This document shows, piece after piece, positions 8,021-17,916 of a stretch of 64,000 nt of DNA. Location: positions 1 through 64,000 of the forward strand of contig CAJQPP010000030.1 in the NCBI GenBank assembly GCA_905480235.1, written 5' to 3'. The translations under genes and the position numbers were made by a program. The stretch comes from an uncultured Pirellulaceae bacterium (lineage in GTDB: Bacteria; Planctomycetota; Planctomycetia; Pirellulales; Pirellulaceae). The notes beneath the pieces were generated by a model. That model did not search any database. It had not been told where the DNA came from and saw nothing but the letters and a program-made list of their open reading frames with translations. Within the stretch, counting starts at the first letter, position 1; every line of letters begins with the position of its first letter.

Positions 8021-10252
8021 ATGGCGAATCGAACGATCGCAATTGGTGACATTCACGGATGTGCGGACGCGTTGCAGACGCTGCTGGAGGTGATCCAGCC
8101 AGACTCCTCCGACACCATCATCACGTTGGGGGATTACATCGACCGGGGCCCGAAAAGCTCACAGGTGATCGCCATCTTGGCTGACTTGATCACCCAGTGC
8201 ACCCTGGTGCCCTTATTGGGCAACCACGAGATCATGATGACGAACGCTCTGAAGAGTCGCCGCGATTTCGATTTCTGGCTCTACAACGGCGGCAAAGCGA
8301 CGTTGCAAAGCTATGACGGTGACATGAACAACATGCCCATGCATCACCGTACCTTTATCAATTTCTGCAAACCGTGGCATGAAACGGAAAACCATATATT
8401 TTTGCATGCCGCTTACGATCCGAACCTGCCCTTAGATCAACAGCCCGACGAATTATTATTTTGGCAACACGTTGACGAAAGATTCACTCCAGGACCGCAC
8501 CGTTCAGGCAAAACAATCGTCTGCGGTCACACACCCCAGGTGGAGGGCGACGTGGGTGATCTCGGCCATATCAAGCTGATTGATACGTTTTGTTATGGCG
8601 ACCTGTGGTTAACCGCCTACGACATTGACACTGGGGAATACATTCAGGCTCGCACCGACGGCATGCTACGGCCTGAACGCAGCACCTTCGGGCGCAACGT
8701 AGCGCCCTCACGGATCGACGCGTCCGAGTTGAACAGTGATTTACAGGTTGCAAGTACGGACTGGCCTTTCACCGAATCATCTCCCTCCTCTTTGGAACTA
8801 AGCGGGAACGAGTTCGAAGACTTAACGCGAACGGTCGCCACTCGCTTGGGCGATTATCTGGATAACCAAAATTCATTCCCCGTAAAAAATTCTCCACCGT
8901 CCGATTCAAGCCTTACCAAAATAAATCAACGGCTCCAGCCAACGTTGCCGCGGGAACCCTCTCAAATCGAAGATATCCTGGACACCATTTTCAATGACTT
9001 TGTACCTGCCGCCTACAACACAACCAGCCATGGCTTTCTAGCCTATGTGCCCGGCGGCGGTCTGCCCGATGCTGCCTTGGGAGATTTAATTGCGTCCGTA
9101 ACGAATCGCTACTCTCCGGTTTGGGTGGCCGCACCGGCGCTGGCCCAAATCGAATCGACGGTGGTTGACTGGTTCCGGCAGATGTTGGGATACGGTAAGA
9201 ATGCTGGGGGGTTCCTGACCACGGGTGGTTCCCTGGCCAACATGTCCGCATTAGTGGCCGCTCGGGTCAAAATGATGGGGGATGATTTCAGCCTGGCTCG
9301 CATTTACACTTCCAACCAATCCCATCACTGTGTCGATAAAGCAGCGTTTATCGCGGGCTTCCCGAAATCAAATTTACGCAAGGTTTCGGTGAATCCCGAT
9401 CAGATCATCGATTTAGATGCGTTGAAAAAAATGATCGATAGTGACCGCGCGGCAGGTTTCCAACCCATGATGGTGGTCGCCAATGCTGGAACAATCAATA
9501 CCGGAGCGGTTGATGATTTGACGGGGCTTCATGAAATCTGCAACGCCGAAAACCTCTGGCTGCACGTTGATGCCGCCTACGGAGGATTCTTTATGTTGAC
9601 CGAGCAGGGACGAGCCATCATGCGCGGAATCGAACACGCGGATTCGGTCGTGCTCGATCCTCACAAAGGGATGTTCCTGCCTTATGGCACCGGGTGCCTT
9701 TTGGTGAAAAACCGCGATGATCTGTTACCCGCGTTCAGTTTCACATCCGAGTACATGCCTGAAATGTCAGGTGATTCCAATCGTCAAGACTCCTGTGAAA
9801 TCATGCCCGAACTTTCACGGGATCATCGCGGCTTACGCATCTGGTTGCCTGTCATGCGGCACGGAATCCAAGTTTTTGAAACGCTGCTACAGGAAAAACT
9901 GGACCTTTCAGCTTGGGCTCACTCACGTCTACAAAATCTGAAACAAAGCCTCACCGACACCCACCCGTCCGTCACCTTGGAACTCGGCGCTCAACCTCAA
10001 TTGAGCGTGCTGGCCTTTCGATTGAACGATTCCGAACGAACTCCCGCACAAAACGATCGACTGAATCAAAACTGGCTGGACAGGATCAATCAAGATGGCG
10101 CCGTCATGCTGAGTTCGACGCAATTGAACGGCGTAATCGTGTTGCGGATTTGCGTCTTGAGCTTCCGCACGCACATCGATCGCATGCAGCGTGCGTTGCA
10201 CATTATTTCTGAATCTGCTGACGCTGTCTTGGAAACCAGTGACGCTCTGTAA
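8021..10252 (+). CDS. Fusion: Ser/Thr-type metallophosphatase + PLP-dependent group II decarboxylase
   Basis: 743 residues in one uninterrupted frame. Residues 1-~215 form a calcineurin-like phosphoesterase: GDIHG (9-13), GDYIDRG (37-43), GNHE (67-70) and CGHTP (168-172) supply the dinuclear metal site. A low-complexity linker (about 215-258) follows. Residues ~260-743 are a PLP decarboxylase of the glutamate/aromatic amino acid type: TTGGSLANMSAL (400-411), HVDAAYGGF (515-523) and the Schiff-base lysine K549 in DPHKGMFLPYG. Both active sites look complete. The two activities are normally separate proteins. No frameshift or internal stop suggests an assembly artefact. Substrate unknown; a biogenic amine or glutamate-type substrate is plausible. 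Confidence 0.85.
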   Translation: MANRTIAIGDIHGCADALQTLLEVIQPDSSDTIITLGDYIDRGPKSSQVIAILADLITQCTLVPLLGNHEIMMTNALKSRRDFDFWLYNGGKATLQSYDGDMNNMPMHHRTFINFCKPWHETENHIFLHAAYDPNLPLDQQPDELLFWQHVDERFTPGPHRSGKTIVCGHTPQVEGDVGDLGHIKLIDTFCYGDLWLTAYDIDTGEYIQARTDGMLRPERSTFGRNVAPSRIDASELNSDLQVASTDWPFTESSPSSLELSGNEFEDLTRTVATRLGDYLDNQNSFPVKNSPPSDSSLTKINQRLQPTLPREPSQIEDILDTIFNDFVPAAYNTTSHGFLAYVPGGGLPDAALGDLIASVTNRYSPVWVAAPALAQIESTVVDWFRQMLGYGKNAGGFLTTGGSLANMSALVAARVKMMGDDFSLARIYTSNQSHHCVDKAAFIAGFPKSNLRKVSVNPDQIIDLDALKKMIDSDRAAGFQPMMVVANAGTINTGAVDDLTGLHEICNAENLWLHVDAAYGGFFMLTEQGRAIMRGIEHADSVVLDPHKGMFLPYGTGCLLVKNRDDLLPAFSFTSEYMPEMSGDSNRQDSCEIMPELSRDHRGLRIWLPVMRHGIQVFETLLQEKLDLSAWAHSRLQNLKQSLTDTHPSVTLELGAQPQLSVLAFRLNDSERTPAQNDRLNQNWLDRINQDGAVMLSSTQLNGVIVLRICVLSFRTHIDRMQRALHIISESADAVLETSDAL

Positions 10253-10569
10253 GCGAATAATCCGGGCTGCCATCGATCAAAAGATTTAACCCCTGTCCCC
10301 GCAAAATCACATTGTTGTTGATATCGGGGTATGCTGAATTGCCAACGACACCCGCTGGAGCAGCGGTAATCTTCCTGCGGAAAGGCGGAACAAATCGTTC
10401 ACCCCCGCTGGCGATACACTCTGTAAAACGACCCGCCTCTGCAGGATCGGAAAAGCCTTGAAGATGGCTCGCCCCTCTTGATCGATTTGTGGCCCGCGAC
10501 GGGCTGGCAAATTGGCAATCACTGCAAAACTGCCTTTTGGTTTTTCGGCTACCGCTCTAGAATAGATTC
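10253..10569 (-). pseudogene. Possible frameshifted gene remnant, family not recognised
   Basis: This 317-base gap holds minus-strand text that reads like protein but is split between two frames. One frame (about 10545-10455) gives AEKPKGSFAVIANLPARRG and then QEGRAIFKAF. A second (about 10465-10255) gives DPAEAGRFTECIASGGERF and later GVVGNSAYPDINNNVILRG. The join needs one frameshift, and there is no start codon before the first segment. It may be a relic truncated by the divergent mfd start, or chance open sequence. Function unknown. Confidence 0.3.
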
Positions 10570-13500
10570 ATGCCAAAAGCGCCAGCGAAACCGGATGTCG
10601 CAATCCGGCTTCAAGACTTAACGCGTTCATTGCAACAAACGGCAGGCTGGGAAAAGTGCCTCCAGGCTCTCAAAGAGGGCCAACCGGCAAGCTTTGACTC
10701 CGTTTGGGGATCGTCTTGCGCGCTGTTTGCCGCCGCCCTACACGAAGTCTGGCGAGGCAACATCGTATTTGTTTTTCCCGGAGAACGTGAGGCTCAGCAC
10801 CTCACCGAAGATTGGCCGGCGTTTTCCGACGGCACCATCGAGTTATATCCCACCGTTGATCAGCGGCGACCTGACGATCTCTCCGCCGACCCTGGTTTCG
10901 GCCGGCGTCTGAGAATCCTCAAAGATTTGGCACGCGATAATCAGTCGCAACCCGTGATTGCTACGAGCATTCAAGCCTTATCCCATCCAGTGACGTCGCC
11001 CCACGAGATTGTGGGGACCGAGTTTAGTATCTCGGTGGGTAGCAGATTAGCCGTAGACGATTTCAGGGATTGGTTGGCAGGAAATGCCTACCAAACGACC
11101 TCGTCTGTAAAATTGCCCGGTGAATTCAGCATGCGTGGCGGGATTATCGACGTATTCGCGCCCGATTGGACCATGCCGGCACGGATCGAGCTTTTTGATG
11201 ACGAAATTGAATCCATCCGTTTTTTCGACCCAGCATCCCAACGCAGTATTGAGAAGTGCTCGGGTCTGAACATCGCCGGCCTCCCCACCCAAGCGATGGA
11301 ACAGTCAGCCCATCTTTCCGATTACTTTGAGGGCCCCGCACTCCTCATTTTGATTGAGCCAAATGAAATCGAACATCAGTCTCGTCAACTAATTGAGCGG
11401 CAATCGTCCGACTCCAATCTTCACACGTTAGAGCAACTGCAAACCTCATGGAAAAAACATGCCGTGGCTTTCGCCGGTCGCTTGATAACCGAAACAGATA
11501 CGGCTTTTTGCCGCTTGCCAATCTCGCTGATTGAGCAATTTTCTGGAGACATTTCCAACGTAAGAATGGAGATGGATCGGGTTGCCGTGGATCGCGACGC
11601 CATCCTGTTGGCGAGTACTACATCTGAGATTAATCGCGTCCGCGAAATTCTTTCCAGCACTGAACTCAGCAAGTCCCAACGACTGCATTTTACCACCGGA
11701 GGTTTACACGCTGGCTTTCGCCTGGAACCGGATGGTCCGATGCTGCTTTCGACCAATCAACTATTTAACCGTAGCGATTTACGACGCAAGATCGCACGGA
11801 AGAACGCCAAACCAATCGACAGTTTCGTTGATTTGCGAAACGGCGACCTGATTGTTCATTTAGCACACGGAATTGGACGTTACCGTGGGCTCAAGGTGCT
11901 TGAAAAAGACGGACACCGAACCGAGCACTTAGAACTCGAGTTCTACGGCGGTACGCGCATTTACCTACCTGCCACAAAAATAAGCTTGGTACAAAAATAT
12001 GTCGGCGGCTCCAAAAACACGCCACGCCTGGCGCGGATTGGTGGTAAATCTTGGCAAAAGCAAAAGGAAGCCGCTGAAGCAGCCGTAGGGGATATGGCGG
12101 CAGAGATGCTTGAAATCCAAGCTTCCCGTTCGTCCCGCCCGGGCCTGCAATTTGGGCAAGACACGCCTTGGCAATTTGAATTCGAACATTCATTCCCTTA
12201 CCAGGAAACACCCGATCAACTTTCGGCTATCGCGGCTATCAAGGGGGACATGGAAACGAAACAACCCATGGACCGGTTGCTCTGCGGAGACGTGGGATTT
12301 GGGAAAACAGAAGTGGCTATGCGAGCGGCCTTCAAAGCCGTTGAGAATGGGTACCAAGTGGCAATGCTTGCGCCGACAACCGTGTTAGTCGAGCAGCACT
12401 ACCGCACCTTTAAAGAACGCATGGCGGAGTTTCCCGTGGATATCGGAAAACTCAGTCGTTTCAGTTCGCCCAGCGAACAACGCGAAACCGTTGCCCGCAT
12501 TCGCCGAGGTAATATCGATATTGTGATCGGAACCCATCGCATTACATCGAAAGATATTAACTTCAAAAACTGTGGTTTGATCATCATCGATGAGGAGCAA
12601 AAGTTTGGAGTTGGCCACAAGGAACGCCTAAAATCGATGCGCAATGAAGTGGATGTTCTCACCATGTCTGCAACGCCGATCCCGAGAACTTTACACATGT
12701 CCTTGGTCGGTGTGCGTGACATCTCCAATTTGGAAACGCCGCCCGAGGAACGCATGGCGGTTTCCACGCGAGTTACCAAATTTGACGACCGCTTGATTCG
12801 GGATTCCGTTCTTCGAGAACTGGAACGCGGTGGACAAACCTACTTTGTTCATAATCGAGTCAAGGATATCCACATCGTTCAACAACGATTGCAACATATC
12901 GTGCCGGAAGCAAAAATCGGCATCGGCCACGGACAAATGGCAGAGGGTGAACTCGAAGAAGCCATGGCCAAGTTTATCTCCGGAGAATTTGATATTTTCC
13001 TGGCCACCACGATAGTGGAAAACGGATTGGACATCCCCAACGCCAACACGATATTTATTGATGAGGCGGATCGTTACGGCTTATCTGACCTACACCAGTT
13101 GCGGGGTAGGGTGGGTCGCTACAAAAACAAAGCTTACTGCTACCTCTTGATCGAACCCCACAAACACGTAAATCCCAACGCCGCCAAAAGACTCCACGCC
13201 ATCGAAATGTACAGCGAGATGGGAGCCGGATTTGCAATCGCCATGCGAGACCTGGAAATTCGCGGAGCAGGAAACCTGCTGGGCACCGAGCAAAGTGGAC
13301 ATATCGCATCCGTCGGATACGAACTGTATTGTCAGTTACTCGAAACCGCTGTTCGAGATTTGAGAAAACTGCCCGCGAAAATAAAAACCGATGTAGATAT
13401 CGACTTACCCATCGAAGCCTATCTGCCTGATAACTACGTGACGGAGAATAAACAAAAAGTCGATCTCTACCGACGCCTAAGTCAGGTCCAATCGTTTAAG

Positions 13501-13821
13501 GATGTGAAGGCCATAAGAGCAGAACTTCGCGACCGTTTTGGCAAGCTGCCGCCCGCCGTGATGCGTTTAATCAAACTATCCGAACTGCGTTTAGAAGCGA
13601 CCCTCTGGCAAATCAGCCACGTTTTCCTCGAGGACAATTTCCTCGGCATGCGATTCCGAGACGCTGACCGTATGCGGCAATTTGCCACGGCTTCGAAATA
13701 CAACATTCGACTGGTCGATGATAGCACTGCCTATTTAACGCTAAAAACAGGGGCGATTCCACCCGATAAGCTGATGGTTTTGCTCAAATCTATCTTGCAA
13801 CCACCGGCTGCTTTGCCCTAA
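10570..13821 (+). CDS. mfd: Transcription-repair coupling factor Mfd
   Basis: 1083 residues. Mfd displaces RNA polymerase stalled at DNA lesions and recruits UvrA. Domain order is visible: UvrB-like N-terminus with GEFSMRGGIIDVFAPDW (about 190), CarD-like RNAP-interaction domain (GDLIVHLAHGIGRYRGL, about 430), then a RecG-like translocase with Walker A GDVGFGKTEVAMRA, DEEQ box (IIIDEEQKFGVGHKERL) and motif VI QLRGRVGRYKNKAYCYL, ending in the TRCF C-terminal domain. Slightly shorter than the 1148-aa E. coli protein but complete. Confidence 0.97.
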   Translation: MPKAPAKPDVAIRLQDLTRSLQQTAGWEKCLQALKEGQPASFDSVWGSSCALFAAALHEVWRGNIVFVFPGEREAQHLTEDWPAFSDGTIELYPTVDQRRPDDLSADPGFGRRLRILKDLARDNQSQPVIATSIQALSHPVTSPHEIVGTEFSISVGSRLAVDDFRDWLAGNAYQTTSSVKLPGEFSMRGGIIDVFAPDWTMPARIELFDDEIESIRFFDPASQRSIEKCSGLNIAGLPTQAMEQSAHLSDYFEGPALLILIEPNEIEHQSRQLIERQSSDSNLHTLEQLQTSWKKHAVAFAGRLITETDTAFCRLPISLIEQFSGDISNVRMEMDRVAVDRDAILLASTTSEINRVREILSSTELSKSQRLHFTTGGLHAGFRLEPDGPMLLSTNQLFNRSDLRRKIARKNAKPIDSFVDLRNGDLIVHLAHGIGRYRGLKVLEKDGHRTEHLELEFYGGTRIYLPATKISLVQKYVGGSKNTPRLARIGGKSWQKQKEAAEAAVGDMAAEMLEIQASRSSRPGLQFGQDTPWQFEFEHSFPYQETPDQLSAIAAIKGDMETKQPMDRLLCGDVGFGKTEVAMRAAFKAVENGYQVAMLAPTTVLVEQHYRTFKERMAEFPVDIGKLSRFSSPSEQRETVARIRRGNIDIVIGTHRITSKDINFKNCGLIIIDEEQKFGVGHKERLKSMRNEVDVLTMSATPIPRTLHMSLVGVRDISNLETPPEERMAVSTRVTKFDDRLIRDSVLRELERGGQTYFVHNRVKDIHIVQQRLQHIVPEAKIGIGHGQMAEGELEEAMAKFISGEFDIFLATTIVENGLDIPNANTIFIDEADRYGLSDLHQLRGRVGRYKNKAYCYLLIEPHKHVNPNAAKRLHAIEMYSEMGAGFAIAMRDLEIRGAGNLLGTEQSGHIASVGYELYCQLLETAVRDLRKLPAKIKTDVDIDLPIEAYLPDNYVTENKQKVDLYRRLSQVQSFKDVKAIRAELRDRFGKLPPAVMRLIKLSELRLEATLWQISHVFLEDNFLGMRFRDADRMRQFATASKYNIRLVDDSTAYLTLKTGAIPPDKLMVLLKSILQPPAALP

Positions 13822-13838
13822 AGTCCCGCTTCGAAATA

Positions 13839-13855
13839 TGCGGATGGAATCCGCA
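13839..13855. other. Small perfect hairpin between mfd and the PPIase gene
   Basis: TGCGGAT and ATCCGCA form a perfect 7-bp stem with a 3-base loop, 18 bases after the mfd stop and about 30 bases before the next start. No T-run follows in either direction, so it is not a classical terminator. It could stabilise mRNA ends or be chance. Confidence 0.3.
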
Positions 13856-13887
13856 CCTATTGAATGTAAGAAGCACAGGACGAATTC

Positions 13888-15222
13888 ATGATCTTTAATC
13901 CCGTTTGGTTATTGACCATTACAGCCGCCTTCCTCGTGGGCAATGAGGCTGTATCGCAAAATTATTCGGAAACGTCCGATCCCTACTTTCAGGCTGAACC
14001 ATCCCCTCCCCGGGCAGCCGTCGGTTCACCAGCCATGCGAACTGGCACGGCCAGCTCAAATCCTGCGATAATCCAAACGCAATTCTCAACCCCAACAAAC
14101 GCAACCCAAGAAGATTCCGGGGCGACGGAAACCAGTAACGGTGGTTCATTCCTTGGTTCGACAGAGGAAACACCATCTGCCGTCCGCAAAATTGCAACCA
14201 AGTTGCCGCAGAACGAAGCAGACTCGACCCCAGCCGCAAAGGCATCTCGAGAGTCGTTTGAACCGACACGCGTCTTAGCGCGAGTTGGCGACCAACCGAT
14301 CTTCGTTTCCGATCTTTCTATCGAGGCCATGCAATTGATCGACAAATTCATGCCTGCCGCACCTCCCGCGGTTAAACAACAGGAAGCCAAGAAACTTATC
14401 CCTCGGTTGTTACCCAAATACATTCAATCAAAATTATTGTTAGTCGATGCCATCGACGGCCTCCCGGAAGGGGCAAACGTAGAAGATATTTTTGAAAGTG
14501 CTGGAAGCCAATTCGACGAGACGATGGTGCCAAAACTCATGAAAAACATGAAGGTCGCTTCCCCAGCTCAATTGGATGCCTACTACCGTAATTTGGGTTC
14601 GTCTCTACGCAGTGTTCGCAAATCGTGGATTGAAAACGAGCTCGTGATGTACACCATGCGAGAAAAAATACAACAAAAACAAGAAGTCTCCCATCGTGAA
14701 ATGTACGAGGTTTATCTTGCCAACAAAGAGCAGTACTCGACACCGGCGAGAGTGAGATGGGAGCAACTGTTAGTGCGTTTCGACAAATACCCCACCAAAG
14801 CAGCGGCCAAAACGGCGATTACAGAAATGTACGATAGCGTCTATCACGGAGCAAAACTGTCTGCCGTTGCCGAAAAGAAATCACAAGGTTTCAAAGCAAA
14901 ACAAGGTGGTCAACAGGGTTGGACCACACGCGGCAGTCTGATTGATAAAAATCTGGACAAATTGTTGTTCACTATCGAACTGGATAAGCTGAGCGATGTC
15001 GTTGAGAACGCTCGCGGATTTATTGTAATCCGCGCCTTGGAACGCGAGGAAGCAGGTTTTGTCTCTTTCGAAACCGCCCAAAAAGCCATCAAGAAAAAAA
15101 TCAGCGACGAAAAACTCGAACTGGAGTTTCAAAAACACATCGCCAAAGTAAAAGCACGAGTACCTGTCGAAATTTTTGAACCAGAAGTCGTAGCCAGCAA
15201 TCCTAAAAATAGCATTCGTTAA
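13888..15222 (+). CDS. Secreted parvulin-type peptidyl-prolyl isomerase (SurA-like)
   Basis: 444 residues. Signal peptide at 1-24 (hydrophobic WLLTITAAFLVG). Residues ~25-130 are a Ser/Thr/Pro-rich linker. A SurA/PrsA-like N-domain begins at about 130 (RVLARVGDQPIFVSDL). The PpiC/rotamase domain spans about 270-390, with the characteristic RVRWEQLLV strand and QGGQQGWTTRGSL followed by GFIVIRALEREEAG. Predicted periplasmic chaperone/isomerase assisting folding of exported or outer-membrane proteins, which suits the porin three kilobases downstream. Start ATG follows AGGACG. Confidence 0.85.
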   Translation: MIFNPVWLLTITAAFLVGNEAVSQNYSETSDPYFQAEPSPPRAAVGSPAMRTGTASSNPAIIQTQFSTPTNATQEDSGATETSNGGSFLGSTEETPSAVRKIATKLPQNEADSTPAAKASRESFEPTRVLARVGDQPIFVSDLSIEAMQLIDKFMPAAPPAVKQQEAKKLIPRLLPKYIQSKLLLVDAIDGLPEGANVEDIFESAGSQFDETMVPKLMKNMKVASPAQLDAYYRNLGSSLRSVRKSWIENELVMYTMREKIQQKQEVSHREMYEVYLANKEQYSTPARVRWEQLLVRFDKYPTKAAAKTAITEMYDSVYHGAKLSAVAEKKSQGFKAKQGGQQGWTTRGSLIDKNLDKLLFTIELDKLSDVVENARGFIVIRALEREEAGFVSFETAQKAIKKKISDEKLELEFQKHIAKVKARVPVEIFEPEVVASNPKNSIR

Positions 15223-15300
15223 CGCTGCCGCCTTGTGACCGATCCGATCCAAAATCTTCTCGATCGGCATTAAAGTTAACACCGGCCCGAAAGGTTATAC

Positions 15301-16137
15301 ATGCCGAATGCCGCTGAGGATATTTGCGAGATTGGACGTCGTCTCTACAGCCGTGGATTCACCGCAGCCAATGATGGCAATATCTCGATGCGACTGGACC
15401 AAGAGCGGATTCTCTGTACGCCGACGATGACCAGCAAAGGATTCATGAACCCGGACGATCTTTGCGTGGTCGATATGGACGGTGAACAAATATCGGGCCA
15501 TAAACGCCGTTCTAGTGAAGTTAAGTTGCATCTGGAAATTTATCGGCAACGGGAAGACGTGAATTCAGTGGTGCATTGCCACCCTCCACACGCAACCGCT
15601 TTTGCAGTTGCCAGAGAAGCCATTCCCCAATGCGTACTTCCGGAAGTGGAAATTTTCCTTGGCGAAGTTCCCATCGCTAAATACGAAACCCCCGGCTCCC
15701 AAGCCTTTTCGAATTCCGTTGTGCCTTACGTGAAGCATTGCAATGTGATTGTATTAGCCAATCATGGCACCGTCAGTTTTGGTACCACACCGGAATTGGC
15801 ATTCTGGTACACCGACATACTGGACGCCTACTGCAAAGTGCTGCTGCTGGCCCAACCATTGGGACCCCTGCAGTACATTCCCGATGACAAATGCAAAGAG
15901 CTTTTGACCTATAAACAAGAATGGGGCTACTCCGACCTACGCATCTATGGACCCGATGCGGGTTGCAATGTTTGTGGTCACCAATCATTTCGCGGACACT
16001 GGAAAGAAGCGAACGTCGACCGTCGTGCATTTGCGGATCGCCAGGAAACCGCATCGGCGAATAGCAACGTCTCCCTATCTTCAGCAGACATTGAACGAAT
16101 TGCTGAAAAAGTGGTAGCAAAGCTGAAAACTCAATAA
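15301..16137 (+). CDS. Class II aldolase/adducin family protein with C-terminal targeting-like helix
   Basis: 278 residues. The catalytic core (1-~210) has the fuculose/rhamnulose-phosphate aldolase signature: NDGNISMR (24-31), SSE with probable catalytic E73, zinc ligands H92 and H94 in HCHPPHAT, and a third His, H155, in NHGTVSFG. Likely reaction: retro-aldol cleavage of a deoxy-sugar phosphate to DHAP and lactaldehyde. Beyond the core are a GCNVCGH motif (about 224-230), a polar linker and a short amphipathic helix (SSADIERIAEKVVAKLKTQ) at the extreme C-terminus, similar in style to encapsulation peptides of microcompartment cargo. No shell genes are in the window. The substrate is inferred. 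Confidence 0.85.
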   Translation: MPNAAEDICEIGRRLYSRGFTAANDGNISMRLDQERILCTPTMTSKGFMNPDDLCVVDMDGEQISGHKRRSSEVKLHLEIYRQREDVNSVVHCHPPHATAFAVAREAIPQCVLPEVEIFLGEVPIAKYETPGSQAFSNSVVPYVKHCNVIVLANHGTVSFGTTPELAFWYTDILDAYCKVLLLAQPLGPLQYIPDDKCKELLTYKQEWGYSDLRIYGPDAGCNVCGHQSFRGHWKEANVDRRAFADRQETASANSNVSLSSADIERIAEKVVAKLKTQ

Positions 16138-16318
16138 ATCGCTGCTAGCGATCGCTGCCGACTTTAACGATTAGCCCCCGCACCAACCTTAAATCAGGCA
16201 TCTTTCGGTCCAATGTTGCATTCGTAACAAACTGAAATTAAGGAACATGCGTCATGATTCCGAATACTGAAATATCTGAATTCGCAGATAAGAATAGGAT
16301 ATTCCGTAGGACCACATC

Positions 16319-17866
16319 ATGCACGCACGCATTTTATCTGGTGTTTGTACTGTCTTGGCATTTTGCTTAGCCAGCCAAGCCCTCGCTCAAGAACGTGGTT
16401 ACGTACCCGTAACAACGACGCAGACGGCCTTCGCTTCCAATGCTGGAAGTCCGTTACAAGAAGACGAAGAGAAGGACTTGTTAGCAAAACAGCTGGATGA
16501 GTTCAATCGAAGGCTTCAGGCTCTGGAAACCGGTGCCGAGGTTACCGCTGAAGAACAGCAACCGGGTACCTACATTGATCGCATTGGTAGCCTGGAAAAA
16601 AGCATTCTGGAGACCCAAAAAACCATCGACGATATCGATGAAGAAATGGGCCTGTTTGCCAAAATGGGGCATGGCGATGAAACGATGAAGGTCTTCGGCC
16701 GAATTCACACTGATTGGTGGACTTTCCCGGATGTCGCTCCTTCCATCGATGCAGTCGAAGGGGGTCCCCCGCAAGCTCGATTGATTTTTCGCCGCATGCG
16801 AATCGGCGTCACCGGTAGAGTCCGCGACAACATGATTTATAAAATCGCAATGGAATTCGCTGGTGGAGCTGATTCTCAATATCGCGATGCTTATCTCGGA
16901 TTCGAGGATCTACCGATATTTCAGACACTTTTAATTGGTAATCAAAAAAGGCCATACGGTTTAGATACCCTGAACAGCAGCCGCTATAACGTTTTTCTGG
17001 AACGGCCCTTCATTGTCGAAGCGCTTAACCAAGACGCACGGCGTTTGGGTATTGCCAGTTACAGCGTCTCAAGAGATTTGCGATACAACTGGCGGCTAGG
17101 CGTTTACAATCAAGAATTGGTTCAAGACCGCTCTGGCTATGTCGGAAATAATCTGCAAGGCGAGCTGGCTGGACGAATGGCTACCACATGGTGGTACGAC
17201 GAATGTTCCGGCGGTCGGGGCTATGGCCATCTTGCCGCTTCAGGATCATGGGGTTCTCCTGCCGGGAACAGCACGGGTGCTATTGCGAACGTGAACCAGG
17301 CAAGATATCGAACACGCCCCGAAGCCCGCAGCTCGGGGCGCTGGCTCAACACCGGTCGCATCGAAGATGCCGACAATTTTTATCTGGCCGGACTGGAAAC
17401 GGTTTTCAATGCCGGCCCCGTCAATATTACGGCCGAATACATGGGAAACTCCGTTTCCCGAACCGGAAACGATTCGGTTACCTTTCATGGTGGTTATGCT
17501 CAAGCCGCTTACTTCCTGACTGGCGAGCACATGCCATGGGATCGTAAGACCGGGACGTTAGGTCGCATCAAACCGTTTGAAAATTTCTTTTCGGTTTGCG
17601 ATTGCGACGGTTTCCTGCAAAGAGGTTTGGGTGCTTGGCAAGTCGCGGCCAGATGTTCATACGCTGATTTCTCTGACCAAGACATCAATGGTGGCGTGGG
17701 CCGTTCATTGACTTTGGGCCTTAATTGGTACTGGAATCCGTACGCTCGTATGCAGTTCAATTATATCTTTGGCAATATATCCGATCGGGGTGTTCCACCT
17801 ACTGCAGCCCCGACCGTCGATGGTGACTACCAAATTGCCGGTCTCCGTTTCATGATCGACTTCTAG
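16319..17866 (+). CDS. Outer-membrane porin of the OprO/OprP (phosphate-selective porin) family
   Basis: 515 residues. Signal peptide MHARILSGVCTVLAFCLASQ ending ALA-QE. A coiled-coil region (about 40-115, rich in Glu/Leu, e.g. LAKQLDEFNRRLQALE) probably trimerises the periplasmic part. From FGRIHTDWW (about 125) the sequence alternates as beta-barrel strands to the C-terminal aromatic residue (LRFMIDF). GNQKRPYGLDTLNSSRYN matches the OprP family. The family name reflects founder members; phosphate selectivity cannot be read here. Monocistronic or cotranscribed with the Cys-rich gene 50 bases downstream. Confidence 0.85.
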   Translation: MHARILSGVCTVLAFCLASQALAQERGYVPVTTTQTAFASNAGSPLQEDEEKDLLAKQLDEFNRRLQALETGAEVTAEEQQPGTYIDRIGSLEKSILETQKTIDDIDEEMGLFAKMGHGDETMKVFGRIHTDWWTFPDVAPSIDAVEGGPPQARLIFRRMRIGVTGRVRDNMIYKIAMEFAGGADSQYRDAYLGFEDLPIFQTLLIGNQKRPYGLDTLNSSRYNVFLERPFIVEALNQDARRLGIASYSVSRDLRYNWRLGVYNQELVQDRSGYVGNNLQGELAGRMATTWWYDECSGGRGYGHLAASGSWGSPAGNSTGAIANVNQARYRTRPEARSSGRWLNTGRIEDADNFYLAGLETVFNAGPVNITAEYMGNSVSRTGNDSVTFHGGYAQAAYFLTGEHMPWDRKTGTLGRIKPFENFFSVCDCDGFLQRGLGAWQVAARCSYADFSDQDINGGVGRSLTLGLNWYWNPYARMQFNYIFGNISDRGVPPTAAPTVDGDYQIAGLRFMIDF

Positions 17867-17916
17867 ATCTTGCCAGACCCTTTCCCTTAAACCAATCATC
17901 TGTTCGAGGCCTAGCC

